The notes beneath the pieces were generated by a model, which saw only the letters and a program-made list of their open reading frames with translations, was not told where the DNA came from and made no database searches. Below are positions 9,159 through 18,963 of a stretch of 64,000 bases of DNA, one piece after another (position 1 is the first letter of the stretch; the number at the start of each line of letters is the position of its first letter). Both the position numbers and the translations under genes were made by a program. Source of the stretch: Rhizobium sp. L1K21 (GTDB taxonomy: Bacteria; Pseudomonadota; Alphaproteobacteria; Rhizobiales; Rhizobiaceae); contig NZ_JAMXLE010000004.1 of the NCBI RefSeq assembly GCF_024055895.1, forward strand, positions 1 to 64,000, in the 5' to 3' direction.

Positions 9159-10553
9159 TCAGTGGCGATGGCTGATTCGCATCGGCAGTCCGCCGGCGGG
9201 TTGAACGGTCAGACGCTGGACCGGCCAGGGACGGGTATTTTCGGTCATGTCGAACCGAAAACGCCCGAGCAGGGTTGCCAATGCGATGGCAGCTTCCTGC
9301 AGCGCAAAAGTTGCTCCAATGCAGATGCGCGGGCCCGCACCAAACGGCAGGTATTGAAAGCGCCCGATCTTTTCGCGCGCACCGGGCAGAAAACGTTCGG
9401 GGCGGTATTGGCGCGGGTTTTCCCAATAGAGATTGTGCCGGTGGAGCACCCACGGCAATACGACAACAGCCTCACCGGCCGGTAGATCGTAGCGTTTGCC
9501 GTTTTCATCCGTCCAGCTGTCATCCTCCAAGGGCGCCCGGCCAATATTCGATGCTGGCGGATAAAGCCGCATAGCTTCCTCAAATGCGGAACGGACATGC
9601 GGCATGAGATCAAGCCATTCGACAGGATCGGCGCCCGTCGCCAAAACGCGATCTATTTCCTCTTCGACCAAAGATCTGAAATGGGGACTGCCGGCGAGGC
9701 AGTAGAGCGTCCAGCCTAGCGCACGCGCCGTCGTTTCATGGCCAGCACCGATAAACGTCAGAATATTGTCTTCTATCTCATTGCGGTTGAGCCCCGCCTC
9801 GCCTTCCAGACCCAATAGAAGCGTCAGGAAGTCGTCGGGAACCTGTTTTCCGCTCGCGATTTCGGCTTTTCGCTGATCCATGGTTCGAGACACCATGTCG
9901 CGAAATCCGCGCAGTGTTTTGAGACCGCGCAGGCGCAGCAGCCGCGGTATCCAGCGCGGGGCCTGTATCAGGTCCATGGGATCGACCCGGCCCATTGTCT
10001 TGAGCAGATTGTCGATCAGCTCGCCGAGGTCGCCGTCGCTGCGTGCAATGCCGCCTGAAAACAACGTTTCGGCCAACACCTCGTAGGTCAGCTGGGTCAT
10101 CAACGCAGAGGCGTTGATTTCCGAGGCCCGGCTTGCATCTTCTTCCAAACGATCGGCAAAGGCGACCGATTGCGCCAGCATCTGCTGGGCAAAACCCCGC
10201 GCATGGCGCGGTGTGAAGACGGGCGCCATCGCCTTGCGGCTGCGCTTCCAGTTCTCGCCTTCGGCCGTCAGAAGACCTTCCCGCAAAATCGGCTTGAGAA
10301 CGAGTTGTCGAACCGGCTGCATGCCATATCTGGCTGCATTATCCACCAGAACATGACGGACCAGACCGGGGTGATTTGCGATTGTGAGATGTTGTCCGAA
10401 AAAGCGGGCTTGAATGACGGGTTCATTATAGGAGGGCTCACCCCACAATTCGAGTGGGTTGCGCATGGTCACGCGAACCACGTCCAACCCACTGGGTGGG
10501 GTATTTCGCGGAATGGGCGCTGCCGGCTCGAAATACTCGACCGCTTTATCCAT
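9159..10553 (-). CDS. Cytochrome P450
   Basis: This 464-residue haem monooxygenase shows all hallmark motifs: I-helix AGHETT near residue 271, K-helix EEAMR (ExxR) near 327, and the haem loop FGAGPRICIG with axial Cys near 411. It has no N-terminal membrane anchor, so it should be soluble and use separate redox partners, none of which lies nearby. The sequence resembles the bacterial fatty-acid/alkane hydroxylase-like group more than the camphor-type group, but substrate cannot be read from sequence. AAGGAG lies 11 bases before the ATG at 10553 and 5 bases before an in-frame TTG at 10559, so the start may be two codons further up. Confidence 0.93.
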   Translation of the reverse strand: MDKAVEYFEPAAPIPRNTPPSGLDVVRVTMRNPLELWGEPSYNEPVIQARFFGQHLTIANHPGLVRHVLVDNAARYGMQPVRQLVLKPILREGLLTAEGENWKRSRKAMAPVFTPRHARGFAQQMLAQSVAFADRLEEDASRASEINASALMTQLTYEVLAETLFSGGIARSDGDLGELIDNLLKTMGRVDPMDLIQAPRWIPRLLRLRGLKTLRGFRDMVSRTMDQRKAEIASGKQVPDDFLTLLLGLEGEAGLNRNEIEDNILTFIGAGHETTARALGWTLYCLAGSPHFRSLVEEEIDRVLATGADPVEWLDLMPHVRSAFEEAMRLYPPASNIGRAPLEDDSWTDENGKRYDLPAGEAVVVLPWVLHRHNLYWENPRQYRPERFLPGAREKIGRFQYLPFGAGPRICIGATFALQEAAIALATLLGRFRFDMTENTRPWPVQRLTVQPAGGLPMRISHRH

Positions 10554-10578
10554 TCGCAAACACGCTCCTTCCTTGTGC

Positions 10579-10600
10579 CACTCCTTAACAATATGGAGTG
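10579..10600 (-). other. Hairpin between the DUF1402 gene and the P450 gene
   Basis: A perfect six-base inverted repeat (cactcc at 10579-10584 and ggagtg at 10595-10600) with a ten-base loop abuts the stop codon of the DUF1402 gene. There is no T-run after it, so it may be an RNA-processing or stabilising hairpin rather than a terminator. Confidence 0.35.
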
Positions 10601-11560
10601 TCAGAGAAGCGCTTCAAGCTCTTTCTGCTTATCGTTCACCAACCAGCCATAATAGTTTTCCTGGGGCCATGCCGGGCTGGAGCGGCCTCTGTTCTTTGCG
10701 GCCAACTCTTCTGCTCGCTCATGTGGATTCCCGAGGTTGTAAAGCGTGGCAGTAATCCCGGGATTTTTCGAAATATCCATATGCGCAACATCGCGGTATT
10801 CGTCGATCGATTTGCGGATGGCCGCAGCCATATAGGCAAGCGAGATATCGGGTTTCATAATGGCCTGATAGACCTTGGCCGCCCGCGTTTCGTCGAGTTT
10901 CGGATAGCCGGATTTCGACGCCACAAGATCTGTCAGTTGCAGTGCCGTCAGGGGGTTGATCTGACCGATGCCGAAGGTCTGCCCGGCATAAAACGGCTGA
11001 AAGAAGATTTTGCTGAAGCGATCATTGGGATAGCGTTTTCCATCCACGACCTTGCCTCGGAATTCTTTCTCCCAAATCTGCTCCCGGCAAGTCCAAAGCG
11101 AATAGGAATCCGTGTTTTTGTTGCAGGGTTCGAACTGGGGCCGCTCCACAAAGTCCGTTACCTTCTCCCCGTCATAGGCAAATCGGAAGGATTCACCGGC
11201 ATAGGCCGCAGCTTTCACATAGTAGCTCTGCAGCCGGTCATAAGCATCCACGTTATAGGTATGCTCGCCAACAATCGCCCCGATCATGTGAATAGGATCG
11301 ATACCATAGCGCTTTGCGGTCGATTTGATTTTCGACATGAGCTGCGTGTCGGTCTCCAGAAGCTTGACCACGCGTTCATATTTTTCATCGAACGTGGTTT
11401 TGCCTGCCGATGTGCGACGGGAGGATGCGCCGGGAACCGGTGGCTGTTTTGCCGAACGGTTCCCTTCCGGAACAACGCGAACACCGGCTGCCTCGGCGCC
11501 CGCAACGGCCACCAGGGACAGTGTGATGAGCGCAACAGCAAACGACCGCAAAAATCTCAA
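10601..11560 (-). CDS. DUF1402 family secreted protein, possibly lysozyme-like
   Basis: This 319-residue protein matches the DUF1402 family known mainly from rhizobia and relatives. A signal peptide covers about residues 1-25 (cut after GAEAA). The middle has a lysozyme-fold look: a catalytic-type glutamate Glu99 in HMIGAIVGEHTYN, then TFGIGQINPLTAL, then TATLYNLGNP, in the same order as the E, GxxQ and Y/N motifs of lytic transglycosylases. A peptidoglycan-cleaving activity is my inference, not established. Two cysteines (FEPCNKN, WTCREQ) lie near each other. The P450 gene follows 47 bases downstream and could be in the same transcript. Confidence 0.8.
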   Translation of the reverse strand: MRFLRSFAVALITLSLVAVAGAEAAGVRVVPEGNRSAKQPPVPGASSRRTSAGKTTFDEKYERVVKLLETDTQLMSKIKSTAKRYGIDPIHMIGAIVGEHTYNVDAYDRLQSYYVKAAAYAGESFRFAYDGEKVTDFVERPQFEPCNKNTDSYSLWTCREQIWEKEFRGKVVDGKRYPNDRFSKIFFQPFYAGQTFGIGQINPLTALQLTDLVASKSGYPKLDETRAAKVYQAIMKPDISLAYMAAAIRKSIDEYRDVAHMDISKNPGITATLYNLGNPHERAEELAAKNRGRSSPAWPQENYYGWLVNDKQKELEALL

Positions 11561-11690
11561 TTCTTCTCTCCGCGAACCTCAATCCTGATATTGGGATAAC
11601 GGCTGGAGGCCGCAAATTAGTTCCTGCCCAATCTGTTTTTTTGGCAGCAGACACCGATTCCCATATTTCACAGGGCCATCACCTTTATGA

Positions 11691-11723
11691 AAAAGGCCCG
11701 CCAGTGTCGAGAACCGGCGGGCC
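11691..11723 (-). terminator. Rho-independent terminator of the hslVU operon
   Basis: A perfect eight-base GC stem (ggcccgcc at 11695-11702 with ggcgggcc at 11716-11723) is followed on the minus strand by a run of T bases. It lies about 50 bases after the hslU stop. Confidence 0.85.
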
Positions 11724-11772
11724 AATAATATATTCCGATGAAGTAAAATTGATCAGCGCTGAGCCACGAAAG

Positions 11773-13083
11773 TCACAAAATATAGCGTGACAGATCCGTG
11801 TCGGCTGCCAATTCACCGACAGATTTGCGGACATAGGCTGAATCGATCATCACCTCCTCGCCTTCACGGTCGGGCGCGGTGAACGAAATTTCGTCCAAGA
11901 CACGTTCCATCACCGTTTGCAGGCGACGAGCACCAATGTTTTCGACGCTCGCATTCAGATGCACGGCAACATCAGCAAGTTCATCAATGGCGTCTTCCGT
12001 GAAATCAAGGTTGATCCCTTCCGTTCCCATCAGCGCCTTGTACTGACGGATCAGGCTTGCTTCGGTTTCAGTGAGAATCCGGCGGAAATCCTCCTTTGTC
12101 AGCGCCTTGAGTTCCACCCGGATCGGAAGGCGGCCCTGTAACTCCGGAAGGAGATCGGAAGGTTTCGAGACATGGAATGCGCCGGATGCGATAAAGAGAA
12201 TGTGATCGGTCTTGACCGGCCCGTATTTCGTCGCAACTGTGGTTCCTTCCACCAGTGGCAGAAGGTCGCGCTGCACGCCTTCACGTGAAACACCTGCACC
12301 CATGCGCCCGTCACCGGCAGCGATCTTGTCGATCTCGTCCAGGAAAACGATGCCGTCATTTTCGACCGCTTTCATCGCTTCGCGGTTGATCTGATCGTTG
12401 TCGATCAGCTTTTCGGCCTCATCATTGATGAGATCGCGGTAGGATTCGCGAACCGTCGTTCTGATCTTTTTCTTCGGCTGGTTGCCCATGGCCTTGCCGA
12501 GCAGATCGGAAATGTTCAGAACGCCGATATTGGCACCGGGCATGCCCGGAATTTCCAGCCCACCGGCGGGGCCGGGATTGTCGGCAACCTCGATTTCGAT
12601 TTCCTTGTCGTCAAGAAGCCCATCGCGCAGCTTCTTGCGGAAGCTGTCGCGGGTTGCAGGCGAAGCCGTTGAGCCCACAAGTGCGTCCAGAACGCGCTCT
12701 TCGGCATTCTTGTGCGCCTTGGTCTGGACCTCGGCACGCTTTTTTTCCTTCACCAGCATGATACCGGCTTCGACCAGATCGCGGATGATCTGCTCTACAT
12801 CGCGGCCAACATATCCGACTTCGGTAAATTTCGTGGCTTCGACCTTGATGAAGGGCGCACCGGCGAGCTTGGCCAGACGGCGGGAAATTTCCGTCTTGCC
12901 CACACCGGTCGGGCCGATCATCAGAATGTTCTTCGGCATGACTTCATCGCGCAGATCATCTTCCAGCTGTTGCCGGCGCCAGCGGTTGCGCAAGGCGATT
13001 GCCACAGCACGCTTGGCCTCGTGCTGGCCGATGATGAAGCGGTCAAGTTCGGATACGATCTCGCGGGGAGAAAAAGTCGTCAT
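11773..13083 (-). CDS. hslU: ATP-dependent protease ATPase subunit HslU
   Basis: This 436-residue AAA+ unfoldase pairs with HslV to form the cytoplasmic HslUV (ClpYQ) protease, which degrades misfolded and regulatory proteins. Walker A is GPTGVGKT (57-64), Walker B is [11 protein letters not shown], and the pore motif region GYVGRD is present. The C-terminus ends in the family's conserved hydrophobic tail (LSRYIL), which inserts into HslV to activate it. Its ATG overlaps the stop of the upstream acetyltransferase by 4 bases, so translation is coupled. It is the last gene of an hslV-GNAT-hslU operon. Confidence 0.97.
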   Translation of the reverse strand: MTTFSPREIVSELDRFIIGQHEAKRAVAIALRNRWRRQQLEDDLRDEVMPKNILMIGPTGVGKTEISRRLAKLAGAPFIKVEATKFTEVGYVGRDVEQIIRDLVEAGIMLVKEKKRAEVQTKAHKNAEERVLDALVGSTASPATRDSFRKKLRDGLLDDKEIEIEVADNPGPAGGLEIPGMPGANIGVLNISDLLGKAMGNQPKKKIRTTVRESYRDLINDEAEKLIDNDQINREAMKAVENDGIVFLDEIDKIAAGDGRMGAGVSREGVQRDLLPLVEGTTVATKYGPVKTDHILFIASGAFHVSKPSDLLPELQGRLPIRVELKALTKEDFRRILTETEASLIRQYKALMGTEGINLDFTEDAIDELADVAVHLNASVENIGARRLQTVMERVLDEISFTAPDREGEEVMIDSAYVRKSVGELAADTDLSRYIL

Positions 13084-13601
13084 TGTTTTTCGTACTCCTG
13101 ACGGTCCAGATTCATGAATAGCGCTGGTCCGCTTTTGGTCATGGCTTTCTTCAGCTTTTTAAAGCCGATCTTTTCATAAGCGCGTATCGCGCTGTTATTG
13201 GCCGGGTCCGGGTCTACCAATATTCTGGGAACACCTTCGGCGAAGAGTCGATCGCAAACGATGTTCATGAAACGCGGCCCCAAGCCTTTTCCAATCAGTT
13301 CCGGCGGGCCAATAAACTGGTCTATGCCCACAGTGCCGTCCGGTTGATCCTGCAGCGCCGGCTCGCTCACCCGCTCTCCATCAAGCCGGCAAATCTGGAT
13401 ATAGGCAAACGCGGTTTCTCCATATTCAACCATCATCGGTTCAACCGTTGGATCATCCAAATGCGCACCGATGCGGGTGATTTGCTCGTCTGGAGAAGAC
13501 CACCATTTTTGAACATGCGGATATTCCAGCCATTGCCGCAAGAGAACAAAATCCTGCGGTCTCACTGGCCTGAAGGAAATCGGCAACTCATCATGCGGCA
13601 T
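13080..13601 (-). CDS. GNAT family N-acetyltransferase nested in the hslVU operon
   Basis: This 173-residue protein belongs to the GNAT acetyltransferases, in the branch that includes AAC(6')-type and siderophore-related enzymes. It opens with [21 protein letters not shown] and has the acetyl-CoA loop region [12 protein letters not shown] and the late motif [14 protein letters not shown] chose ATG 13601, which overlaps the hslV stop by 11 bases; nine more codons are open upstream. It overlaps hslU by 4 bases. The substrate is unknown; a resistance role should not be assumed. The tight overlaps on both sides suggest co-production with the protease. Confidence 0.88.
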   Translation of the reverse strand: MPHDELPISFRPVRPQDFVLLRQWLEYPHVQKWWSSPDEQITRIGAHLDDPTVEPMMVEYGETAFAYIQICRLDGERVSEPALQDQPDGTVGIDQFIGPPELIGKGLGPRFMNIVCDRLFAEGVPRILVDPDPANNSAIRAYEKIGFKKLKKAMTKSGPALFMNLDRQEYEKQ

Positions 13602-14148
13602 CCAGCGTTTCCACCACGATATTACCATTGGTGTAGACGCAGATTTCGCCGGCGATTTCCATCGCCCGGCGCGCCACCTCTTCCGCGCTCTTATCTGTGT
13701 CCATCAATGCACGTGCTGCAGCATAGGCGTAGTTGCCGCCTGAGCCGATGGCCATCGTGCCATGTTCGGGCTCCAGAACATCGCCGTTACCGGTGACCGC
13801 CAGGGTGATGTCCTTGTCGGCAACCAGCATCATGGCCTCCAGATTGCGCAAGTATTTGTCGGTACGCCAATCCTTGGCAAGCTCAACGGCAGCGCGCATG
13901 AGCTGGCCCGGATACTGATCGAGCTTCTTCTCGAGGCGCTCCAGAAGTGTGAAAGCATCGGCGGTCGCGCCGGCAAAACCTGCAATCACTTCGCCCTTGC
14001 CAATGCGGCGCACCTTGCGGGCATTGCCCTTCATGACGGTCTGGCCGAGGCTCACCTGGCCGTCGCCGGCCATGACAACCTTGCCGCCCTTGCGCACGGT
14101 GATGATGGTTGTCGCGTGCATGGTGCCGTATGGATTGTGTTCGCTCAT
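13591..14148 (-). CDS. hslV: ATP-dependent protease peptidase subunit HslV
   Basis: This 185-residue threonine protease subunit is a proteasome-beta-like protein. The catalytic threonine is Thr13 in [12 protein letters not shown], so a 12-residue leader ([12 protein letters not shown]) must be removed; this extension is usual in alphaproteobacterial HslV and longer than the single Met of the E. coli protein. The family glycine motif [10 protein letters not shown] follows. It heads the hslV-GNAT-hslU operon. Upstream (14150-14205) lies an imperfect inverted repeat around gcgctagaacgcgct, but I could not identify a clear heat-shock promoter. Confidence 0.96.
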   Translation of the reverse strand: MSEHNPYGTMHATTIITVRKGGKVVMAGDGQVSLGQTVMKGNARKVRRIGKGEVIAGFAGATADAFTLLERLEKKLDQYPGQLMRAAVELAKDWRTDKYLRNLEAMMLVADKDITLAVTGNGDVLEPEHGTMAIGSGGNYAYAAARALMDTDKSAEEVARRAMEIAGEICVYTNGNIVVETLDAA

Positions 14149-14332
14149 CTATATAGTCTCACTATTTTAGCGCGTTCTAGCGCTTGTGTGTTGCTGGTTA
14201 TTTAGGGACGATGCCAGCGAATGCAAAGGGAGAAGCGCTCCATCAAAGGCTGGAATGATTTCATCACATTGATCTTCTGGATATTTTTACCGCTGCCTGA
14301 TAAGGGAAACGCAGAAAGAGTGGAGTTGCCAA

Positions 14333-14941
14333 ATGTCGAGTGAAGCAACCGCCCGAAAGGGCAGTATCGCGCGGAAAACGAACGAAACGGATATTTCCGT
14401 TTCGGTCAACCTGGATGGTACCGGCGTGTCGAAGATTTCGACCGGTGTGGGCTTCTTCGATCATATGCTGGAACAGCTTTCGCGCCATTCGCTGATCGAC
14501 ATGGAAATCGTCGCCAAGGGCGACCTTCACATTGACGACCACCACACGGTGGAGGACACCGGCATTGCAATCGGTCAGGCCATTTCGAAGGCACTCGGTG
14601 ACCGCCGCGGTATCACGCGTTATGCATCACTCGATCTGGTGATGGATGAAACCATGACCAAGGCAGCCGTTGACCTTTCCGGTCGACCGTTCCTCGTCTG
14701 GAATGTCGAGTTTTCAGCGCCAAAAGTCGGCACATTCGACACAGAGTTGGTGCGCGAGTTCTTTCAGGCGCTCGCCCAGCATGGCGGCATCACACTGCAT
14801 GTGATGAACCACTACGGTGCCAACAATCACCATATAGCCGAGACTTGTTTCAAGTCGGTGGCGCGCGTGCTGCGCACCGCTGTTGAGATCGACCCGCGCC
14901 AGGCTTCCCGCGTACCTTCCACAAAGGGTATGCTGGTCTGA
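14333..14941 (+). CDS. hisB: Imidazoleglycerol-phosphate dehydratase HisB
   Basis: This 202-residue enzyme catalyses the sixth step of histidine synthesis, imidazole-glycerol phosphate to imidazole-acetol phosphate. It is the monofunctional form. Metal-binding signatures are [33 protein letters not shown] and the C-terminal half [21 protein letters not shown]. It begins the operon hisB-DUF2628-hisH-hisA-hisF-hisE-coaA, diverging from hslV over 184 bases. A purine-rich site (aaagagtgga) lies before the ATG. Confidence 0.97.
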   Translation: MSSEATARKGSIARKTNETDISVSVNLDGTGVSKISTGVGFFDHMLEQLSRHSLIDMEIVAKGDLHIDDHHTVEDTGIAIGQAISKALGDRRGITRYASLDLVMDETMTKAAVDLSGRPFLVWNVEFSAPKVGTFDTELVREFFQALAQHGGITLHVMNHYGANNHHIAETCFKSVARVLRTAVEIDPRQASRVPSTKGMLV

Positions 14942-14962
14942 CGGACACTTCCGGATGCCAGA

Positions 14963-15433
14963 ATGACAAGCTACATTGTTCTGTCCCCGCCCGGCGGCAT
15001 TGCCCGGGACGAGAAAAACCGTTTCATCAAGGACGGTTTTTCGATTTGGGCTGCCGTTTTTCCGTTCATTTGGGCGCTGACCAAGAAGCTCTACGTGGAA
15101 GCCCTCATTCTCTTCGCCATTGAGCTTGCAATCATCTATCTCAGTCAAAACCCTGATTTGGAAGGACCCGCAACCGCTGTTTCGCTGATTATCTCGCTTC
15201 TTTGGGGATTGGAGGCGCGCAACTGGCTTGTCGGCAGGCTGGAAAAGAAGGGGTGGCAGCAGGAGGCGGTGATCTCGGCACCGACCCTTGGCGATGCAGA
15301 GGCAATGTTTTATGGAAATGCGGCGCCGGCACGCGAACCCCCATGGGGCCGCACCACAACAAACAAAGCCGCGACGCCGGGCGGAACCGCAATGGCGCTT
15401 GGCCTGATGGATTATGAAAAGGGACGCCGCTGA
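14963..15433 (+). CDS. DUF2628 membrane protein in the his operon
   Basis: This 156-residue protein has the DUF2628 core: residues about 25-95 carry three hydrophobic segments (FSIWAAVFPFIWAL, EALILFAIELAIIYL, AVSLIISLLWGLEARNWLV). The C-terminal 60 residues are polar. It sits 21 bases after hisB and its stop codon shares a base with the hisH ATG, so it is translated as part of the histidine operon. Its function is unknown. Its conserved position in Hyphomicrobiales suggests either a chance of operon fusion or a link to histidine or membrane physiology. Confidence 0.85.
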   Translation: MTSYIVLSPPGGIARDEKNRFIKDGFSIWAAVFPFIWALTKKLYVEALILFAIELAIIYLSQNPDLEGPATAVSLIISLLWGLEARNWLVGRLEKKGWQQEAVISAPTLGDAEAMFYGNAAPAREPPWGRTTTNKAATPGGTAMALGLMDYEKGRR

Positions 15434-16083
15434 TGCGTGTTGCCATTATCGACTATGGTTCGGGAAATCTGCGATCGGCCACCAAGGCCTTTCAGCGCGA
15501 TGTCGTGAAAGCCGGCCTGCCGCACGAAATTACGCTGACAGACGATCCGGAGGTCGTTGCCAAATCGAGCCATATCGTATTGCCGGGTGTGGGTGCCTAT
15601 GCCGATTGCCGGGCCGGGCTTGATGCTGTGTCCGGCATGTTCGAGGCTATAGAAGAGGCTGTCGAAAAGCGCGGGCAACCCTTCCTCGGCATCTGCGTTG
15701 GAACCCAGCTGATGGCGACCCGTGGCCTTGAAAAGGCAACGACGCCTGGATTTGACTGGATCAAGGGCGATGTGAAGCTGATCACACCGTCTGACCCGAA
15801 CCTCAAGATCCCGCAAATCGGCTGGAATACGCTTGAAATTCAAAACCCGCATCCGCTTTTTGAGGGTGTTCCAACGGGGGAGAACGGGCTGCATGCCTAT
15901 TTCGTGCATTCCTACCATATCAACGCTGAAAAGCCTGAAAACGTGATTGCGACGGCAGATTACGGTGGACCGGTCACGGCTTTTGTTGCAGACGGCAACA
16001 AGGCGGGGGCTCAGTTCCACCCGGAAAAGAGCCAGCGCCTCGGCCATCTTCTCATCACCAATTTCCTGAAGTGGAAGCCATGA
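15433..16083 (+). CDS. hisH: Imidazole glycerol phosphate synthase glutaminase HisH
   Basis: This 216-residue class I glutamine amidotransferase supplies ammonia to HisF. The triad is visible: Cys88 in GICVGTQ, His196 and Glu198 in FHPEKSQ. HisH and HisF form a heterodimer that makes imidazole-glycerol phosphate and AICAR. It overlaps the DUF2628 stop by one base and the hisA start by four bases (ATGA), consistent with translational coupling. Confidence 0.97.
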   Translation: MRVAIIDYGSGNLRSATKAFQRDVVKAGLPHEITLTDDPEVVAKSSHIVLPGVGAYADCRAGLDAVSGMFEAIEEAVEKRGQPFLGICVGTQLMATRGLEKATTPGFDWIKGDVKLITPSDPNLKIPQIGWNTLEIQNPHPLFEGVPTGENGLHAYFVHSYHINAEKPENVIATADYGGPVTAFVADGNKAGAQFHPEKSQRLGHLLITNFLKWKP

Positions 16084-16823
16084 TCCTATTTCCTGCTATC
16101 GATTTGAAGGACGGTCAGTGCGTTCGCCTGAAACTTGGCGATATGGACCAGGCGACCGTCTATAATCCGGACCCGGCAGCGCAGGCGCTCGCCTTCGAAC
16201 ATCAGGGCTTCGAGTGGCTGCATGTGGTGGACCTGAACGGCGCTTTTGCGGGCGAAAGCGTCAATGGGGCTGCTGTGGACGCGATCTTGAAAGCAACGCG
16301 CAATCCGGTGCAGCTTGGCGGCGGCATTCGCACGCTTGAACATATTGAAAACTGGCTTTCCAAGGGTCTGGCGCGTGTCATTCTCGGCACTGTGGCGGTG
16401 CGCGATCCGGACCTCGTGATAGAGGCCTGTAAGAAGTTTCCCGGCAAGATCGCAGTCGGCATCGACGCCAAAGGCGGCAAGGTGGCTGTCGAGGGCTGGG
16501 CTGAGGCCTCAGAACTTGGTGTTGTCGAACTGGCAAAGAAGTTTGAAGGCGCCGGCGTCTCGGCCATCATCTATACCGATATCGACCGGGACGGCATTCT
16601 GACCGGCATCAACTGGGAATCGACGCTGGAACTGGCCGAGGCCGTTTCCATTCCCGTCATTGCGTCCGGCGGGCTTGCGTCGCTGGACGACATTCGCCGC
16701 ATGTGTGAGCCTGACGCCGAAAAGCTGGAAGGCGCAATCTCAGGCCGCGCACTTTATGATGGGCGGATTGATCCGGCCCAGGCGCTCGCCATCATCCGCG
16801 CGGCAAAGGAGAATGTACGATGA
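16080..16823 (+). CDS. hisA: ProFAR isomerase HisA
   Basis: This 247-residue (beta-alpha)8-barrel enzyme isomerises ProFAR to PRFAR in histidine synthesis. It opens with [12 protein letters not shown], placing catalytic Asp8; the second half carries the matching Asp in [11 protein letters not shown] chose ATG 16080 because it overlaps the hisH stop as ATGA; an in-frame ATG at 16071 lies inside hisH. The next gene starts within its own stop region, again by a four-base overlap. Confidence 0.97.
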   Translation: MILFPAIDLKDGQCVRLKLGDMDQATVYNPDPAAQALAFEHQGFEWLHVVDLNGAFAGESVNGAAVDAILKATRNPVQLGGGIRTLEHIENWLSKGLARVILGTVAVRDPDLVIEACKKFPGKIAVGIDAKGGKVAVEGWAEASELGVVELAKKFEGAGVSAIIYTDIDRDGILTGINWESTLELAEAVSIPVIASGGLASLDDIRRMCEPDAEKLEGAISGRALYDGRIDPAQALAIIRAAKENVR

Positions 16824-17608
16824 CGCTGAAGGCCCGTGTCATTCCCTGCCTCGATGTGAAGGACGGTCGCGTCGTCAAGGGTGTCAGCTTCGTCGATCTG
16901 GTCGATGCCGGGGACCCGGTGGAGTCCGCCAAGGCCTATGATGCAGCAGGTGCCGACGAACTCTGCTTTCTGGATATCACCGCATCATCCGACAACCGGG
17001 ATACGATTTTCGATGTCGTGGCGCGCACGGCAGAACATTGCTTCATGCCCGTGACGGTCGGTGGCGGCGTTCGCACAACAGGCGACATTCGCAAATTGCT
17101 GCTGGCCGGTGCCGACAAGGTTTCGATCAATTCTGCGGCGGTCAAAAACCCGGATTTCGTCGCCGAAGCGGCTGACAAATTTGGCAACCAGTGCATCGTT
17201 GGTTCCATTGATGCCAAGCGCGTCTCGAAGCCAGGCGAGACGCCACGCTGGGAAATTTTCACCCATGGCGGGCGTACGCCAACCGGTATCGACGCAGTAC
17301 AGTTTGCCCACACCCTTGTTGAAAAAGGTGCTGGCGAGCTGCTCTTGACCTCCATGGACCAGGATGGTCAGAAAAGCGGTTACGACATCGAACTCACCCG
17401 CACGATTGCCGACAGTGTTTCCGTTCCCGTTATCGCCTCGGGCGGTGTCGGCACGCTTGATCATCTGGTGGAAGGCGTGCGCGACGGCCATGCAACGGCA
17501 GTGCTTGCCGCTTCCATCTTTCACTTCGGCACCTACACGATCGGCGAGGCCAAGCAATATATGGCCAACCACGGCATCGCCATGCGGCTTGATCCGCCGG
17601 GAGAATGA
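16820..17608 (+). CDS. hisF: Imidazole glycerol phosphate synthase cyclase HisF
   Basis: This 262-residue barrel protein is the cyclase partner of HisH. The start [21 protein letters not shown] contains catalytic Asp12, and [15 protein letters not shown] contains the second aspartate. Length is normal for the family. It overlaps hisA by 4 bases, and hisE begins 1 base after its stop, so the four genes from hisH to hisE are tightly packed. Confidence 0.97.
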   Translation: MTLKARVIPCLDVKDGRVVKGVSFVDLVDAGDPVESAKAYDAAGADELCFLDITASSDNRDTIFDVVARTAEHCFMPVTVGGGVRTTGDIRKLLLAGADKVSINSAAVKNPDFVAEAADKFGNQCIVGSIDAKRVSKPGETPRWEIFTHGGRTPTGIDAVQFAHTLVEKGAGELLLTSMDQDGQKSGYDIELTRTIADSVSVPVIASGGVGTLDHLVEGVRDGHATAVLAASIFHFGTYTIGEAKQYMANHGIAMRLDPPGE

Positions 17609-17609
17609 T

Positions 17610-17930
17610 ATGACCGACTTTAGCCTCTCCGATCTTGAGAAGATCGTTGCCGAGCGCGCAAGTGCGTCGCCCGAAGAATCCTGGACGGCGAAACTCATTT
17701 CAAAAGGTCAGGAAAAGGCAGCCCAGAAGATGGGAGAAGAGGCCGTTGAAGCAGTGATTGCTGCGGTTACCAGAAACGATGGCGAGCTTGTCAAGGAATC
17801 GGCGGATTTGCTCTATCACCTGCTGGTCGTATTGAAAATTGCCGGAATACCGTTAGATAGAGTGATGGAGGAACTGCAAAGCCGGACTGCACAGTCTGGC
17901 CTTGCGGAGAAAGCTGGCCGGGGACAATAG
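17610..17930 (+). CDS. hisE: Phosphoribosyl-ATP pyrophosphatase HisE
   Basis: This 106-residue enzyme hydrolyses PR-ATP to PR-AMP, step two of histidine synthesis. The all-alpha MazG-like fold is marked by [13 protein letters not shown] and [13 protein letters not shown], which provide the metal-binding acidic residues. The start ATG at 17610 lies just after the hisF stop, with GGAG inside the end of hisF as ribosome site; a much longer open frame extends upstream but is out of frame with hisF and is not real. HisI is not fused and is elsewhere. Confidence 0.95.
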   Translation: MTDFSLSDLEKIVAERASASPEESWTAKLISKGQEKAAQKMGEEAVEAVIAAVTRNDGELVKESADLLYHLLVVLKIAGIPLDRVMEELQSRTAQSGLAEKAGRGQ

Positions 17931-18926
17931 ATGGAAGCAGTGGCGGGCATGGTGGGGGAAAGCGACGTTCTGGATCATTTCCAGGCGAAGGAATATTCGC
18001 CCTATCGCTTCTACTCCGCTGAGGCATGGTCAAAGTTTCGCGCCGACACCCCCCTGACATTGTCCGAAGAAGAAGTGAAGCAGCTCCGTTCGCTGAACGA
18101 CCCGGTCGATATTTCCGAGGTCAAACGGATCTATCTATCGCTTTCGAGACTTCTTTCCGCGCATGTGGAATCATCGCAAATGCTGTTTGAGCAGCGCAAA
18201 CGCTTTCTCAGCATGGAAAATGTGACAAAGACTCCTTTCGTTATCGGCATTGCCGGGTCGGTTGCGGTCGGTAAATCCACCACGGCCCGTATTCTGAAGC
18301 AGCTTCTGGCGCGCTGGCCATCAAGCCCCAAGGTCGATCTGGTGACGACCGACGGTTTTCTTTATCCAAACGCGATCCTGGAAGAGCACAAGATCATGGA
18401 TCGCAAGGGCTTTCCTGAAAGCTATGATATTGGTGCCCTGCTCCGCTTCCTTTCCGCCATCAAAGCCGGCCAGCCGAATGTGCGCGCGTCGCGCTATTCG
18501 CACCTGACCTATGACCGGCTGCCCGGCGAATACCAGACCATCGACAGACCGGATATTCTGATTTTCGAGGGCATCAATGTCCTGCAGTCACGCGACCTTC
18601 CCGCGGACGGCAAGATCGTACCGATCGTTTCTGATTTCTTCGATTTTTCGATTTATATCGATGCAGAAGAAGACCTCATCCACACCTGGTATATCGACAG
18701 GTTCATGAAGCTGCGAAACACTGCTTTTAAAGACCCGGCTTCCTACTTCAACCGGTATTCGCGTGTGAGCGAGGAAGAGGCTCTGGCGATTGCAGAAGGT
18801 CTCTGGAAAAACACGAACCTGAAAAACCTGCGCGAAAACATCCTGCCGACCCGCCCCCGCGCGGACCTTATTCTCCGCAAGGGCCAAAATCACCTGATTG
18901 AAGAAGTGGCCCTGCGCAAACTTTAA
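17931..18926 (+). CDS. coaA: Pantothenate kinase CoaA (type I)
   Basis: This 331-residue kinase makes 4'-phosphopantothenate, the first committed step to coenzyme A. The P-loop is GSVAVGKS (109-116), and family signatures [13 protein letters not shown] and [11 protein letters not shown] are present. The ATG directly follows the hisE stop with no spacer, so it is the last gene of the histidine operon, a usual order in Hyphomicrobiales. No clear terminator follows; the next gene converges 37 bases away. Confidence 0.96.
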   Translation: MEAVAGMVGESDVLDHFQAKEYSPYRFYSAEAWSKFRADTPLTLSEEEVKQLRSLNDPVDISEVKRIYLSLSRLLSAHVESSQMLFEQRKRFLSMENVTKTPFVIGIAGSVAVGKSTTARILKQLLARWPSSPKVDLVTTDGFLYPNAILEEHKIMDRKGFPESYDIGALLRFLSAIKAGQPNVRASRYSHLTYDRLPGEYQTIDRPDILIFEGINVLQSRDLPADGKIVPIVSDFFDFSIYIDAEEDLIHTWYIDRFMKLRNTAFKDPASYFNRYSRVSEEEALAIAEGLWKNTNLKNLRENILPTRPRADLILRKGQNHLIEEVALRKL

Positions 18927-18963
18927 GAGAGCGCTTCCACCCAAAGCTTTGCTCTGGCTTGAG

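Noticed and set aside
10598-11599. 333-codon open frame opposite the DUF1402 gene
   Set aside because: The minus-strand protein has a signal peptide and conserved motifs; the plus-strand frame has none and no ribosome site.
13080-13601. Aminoglycoside resistance gene
   Set aside because: The GNAT protein resembles AAC(6')-type sequences only at family level and sits in a conserved housekeeping operon.
14150-14210. Heat-shock (RpoH) promoter upstream of hslV
   Set aside because: I found an inverted repeat but no convincing pair of RpoH -35 and -10 elements.
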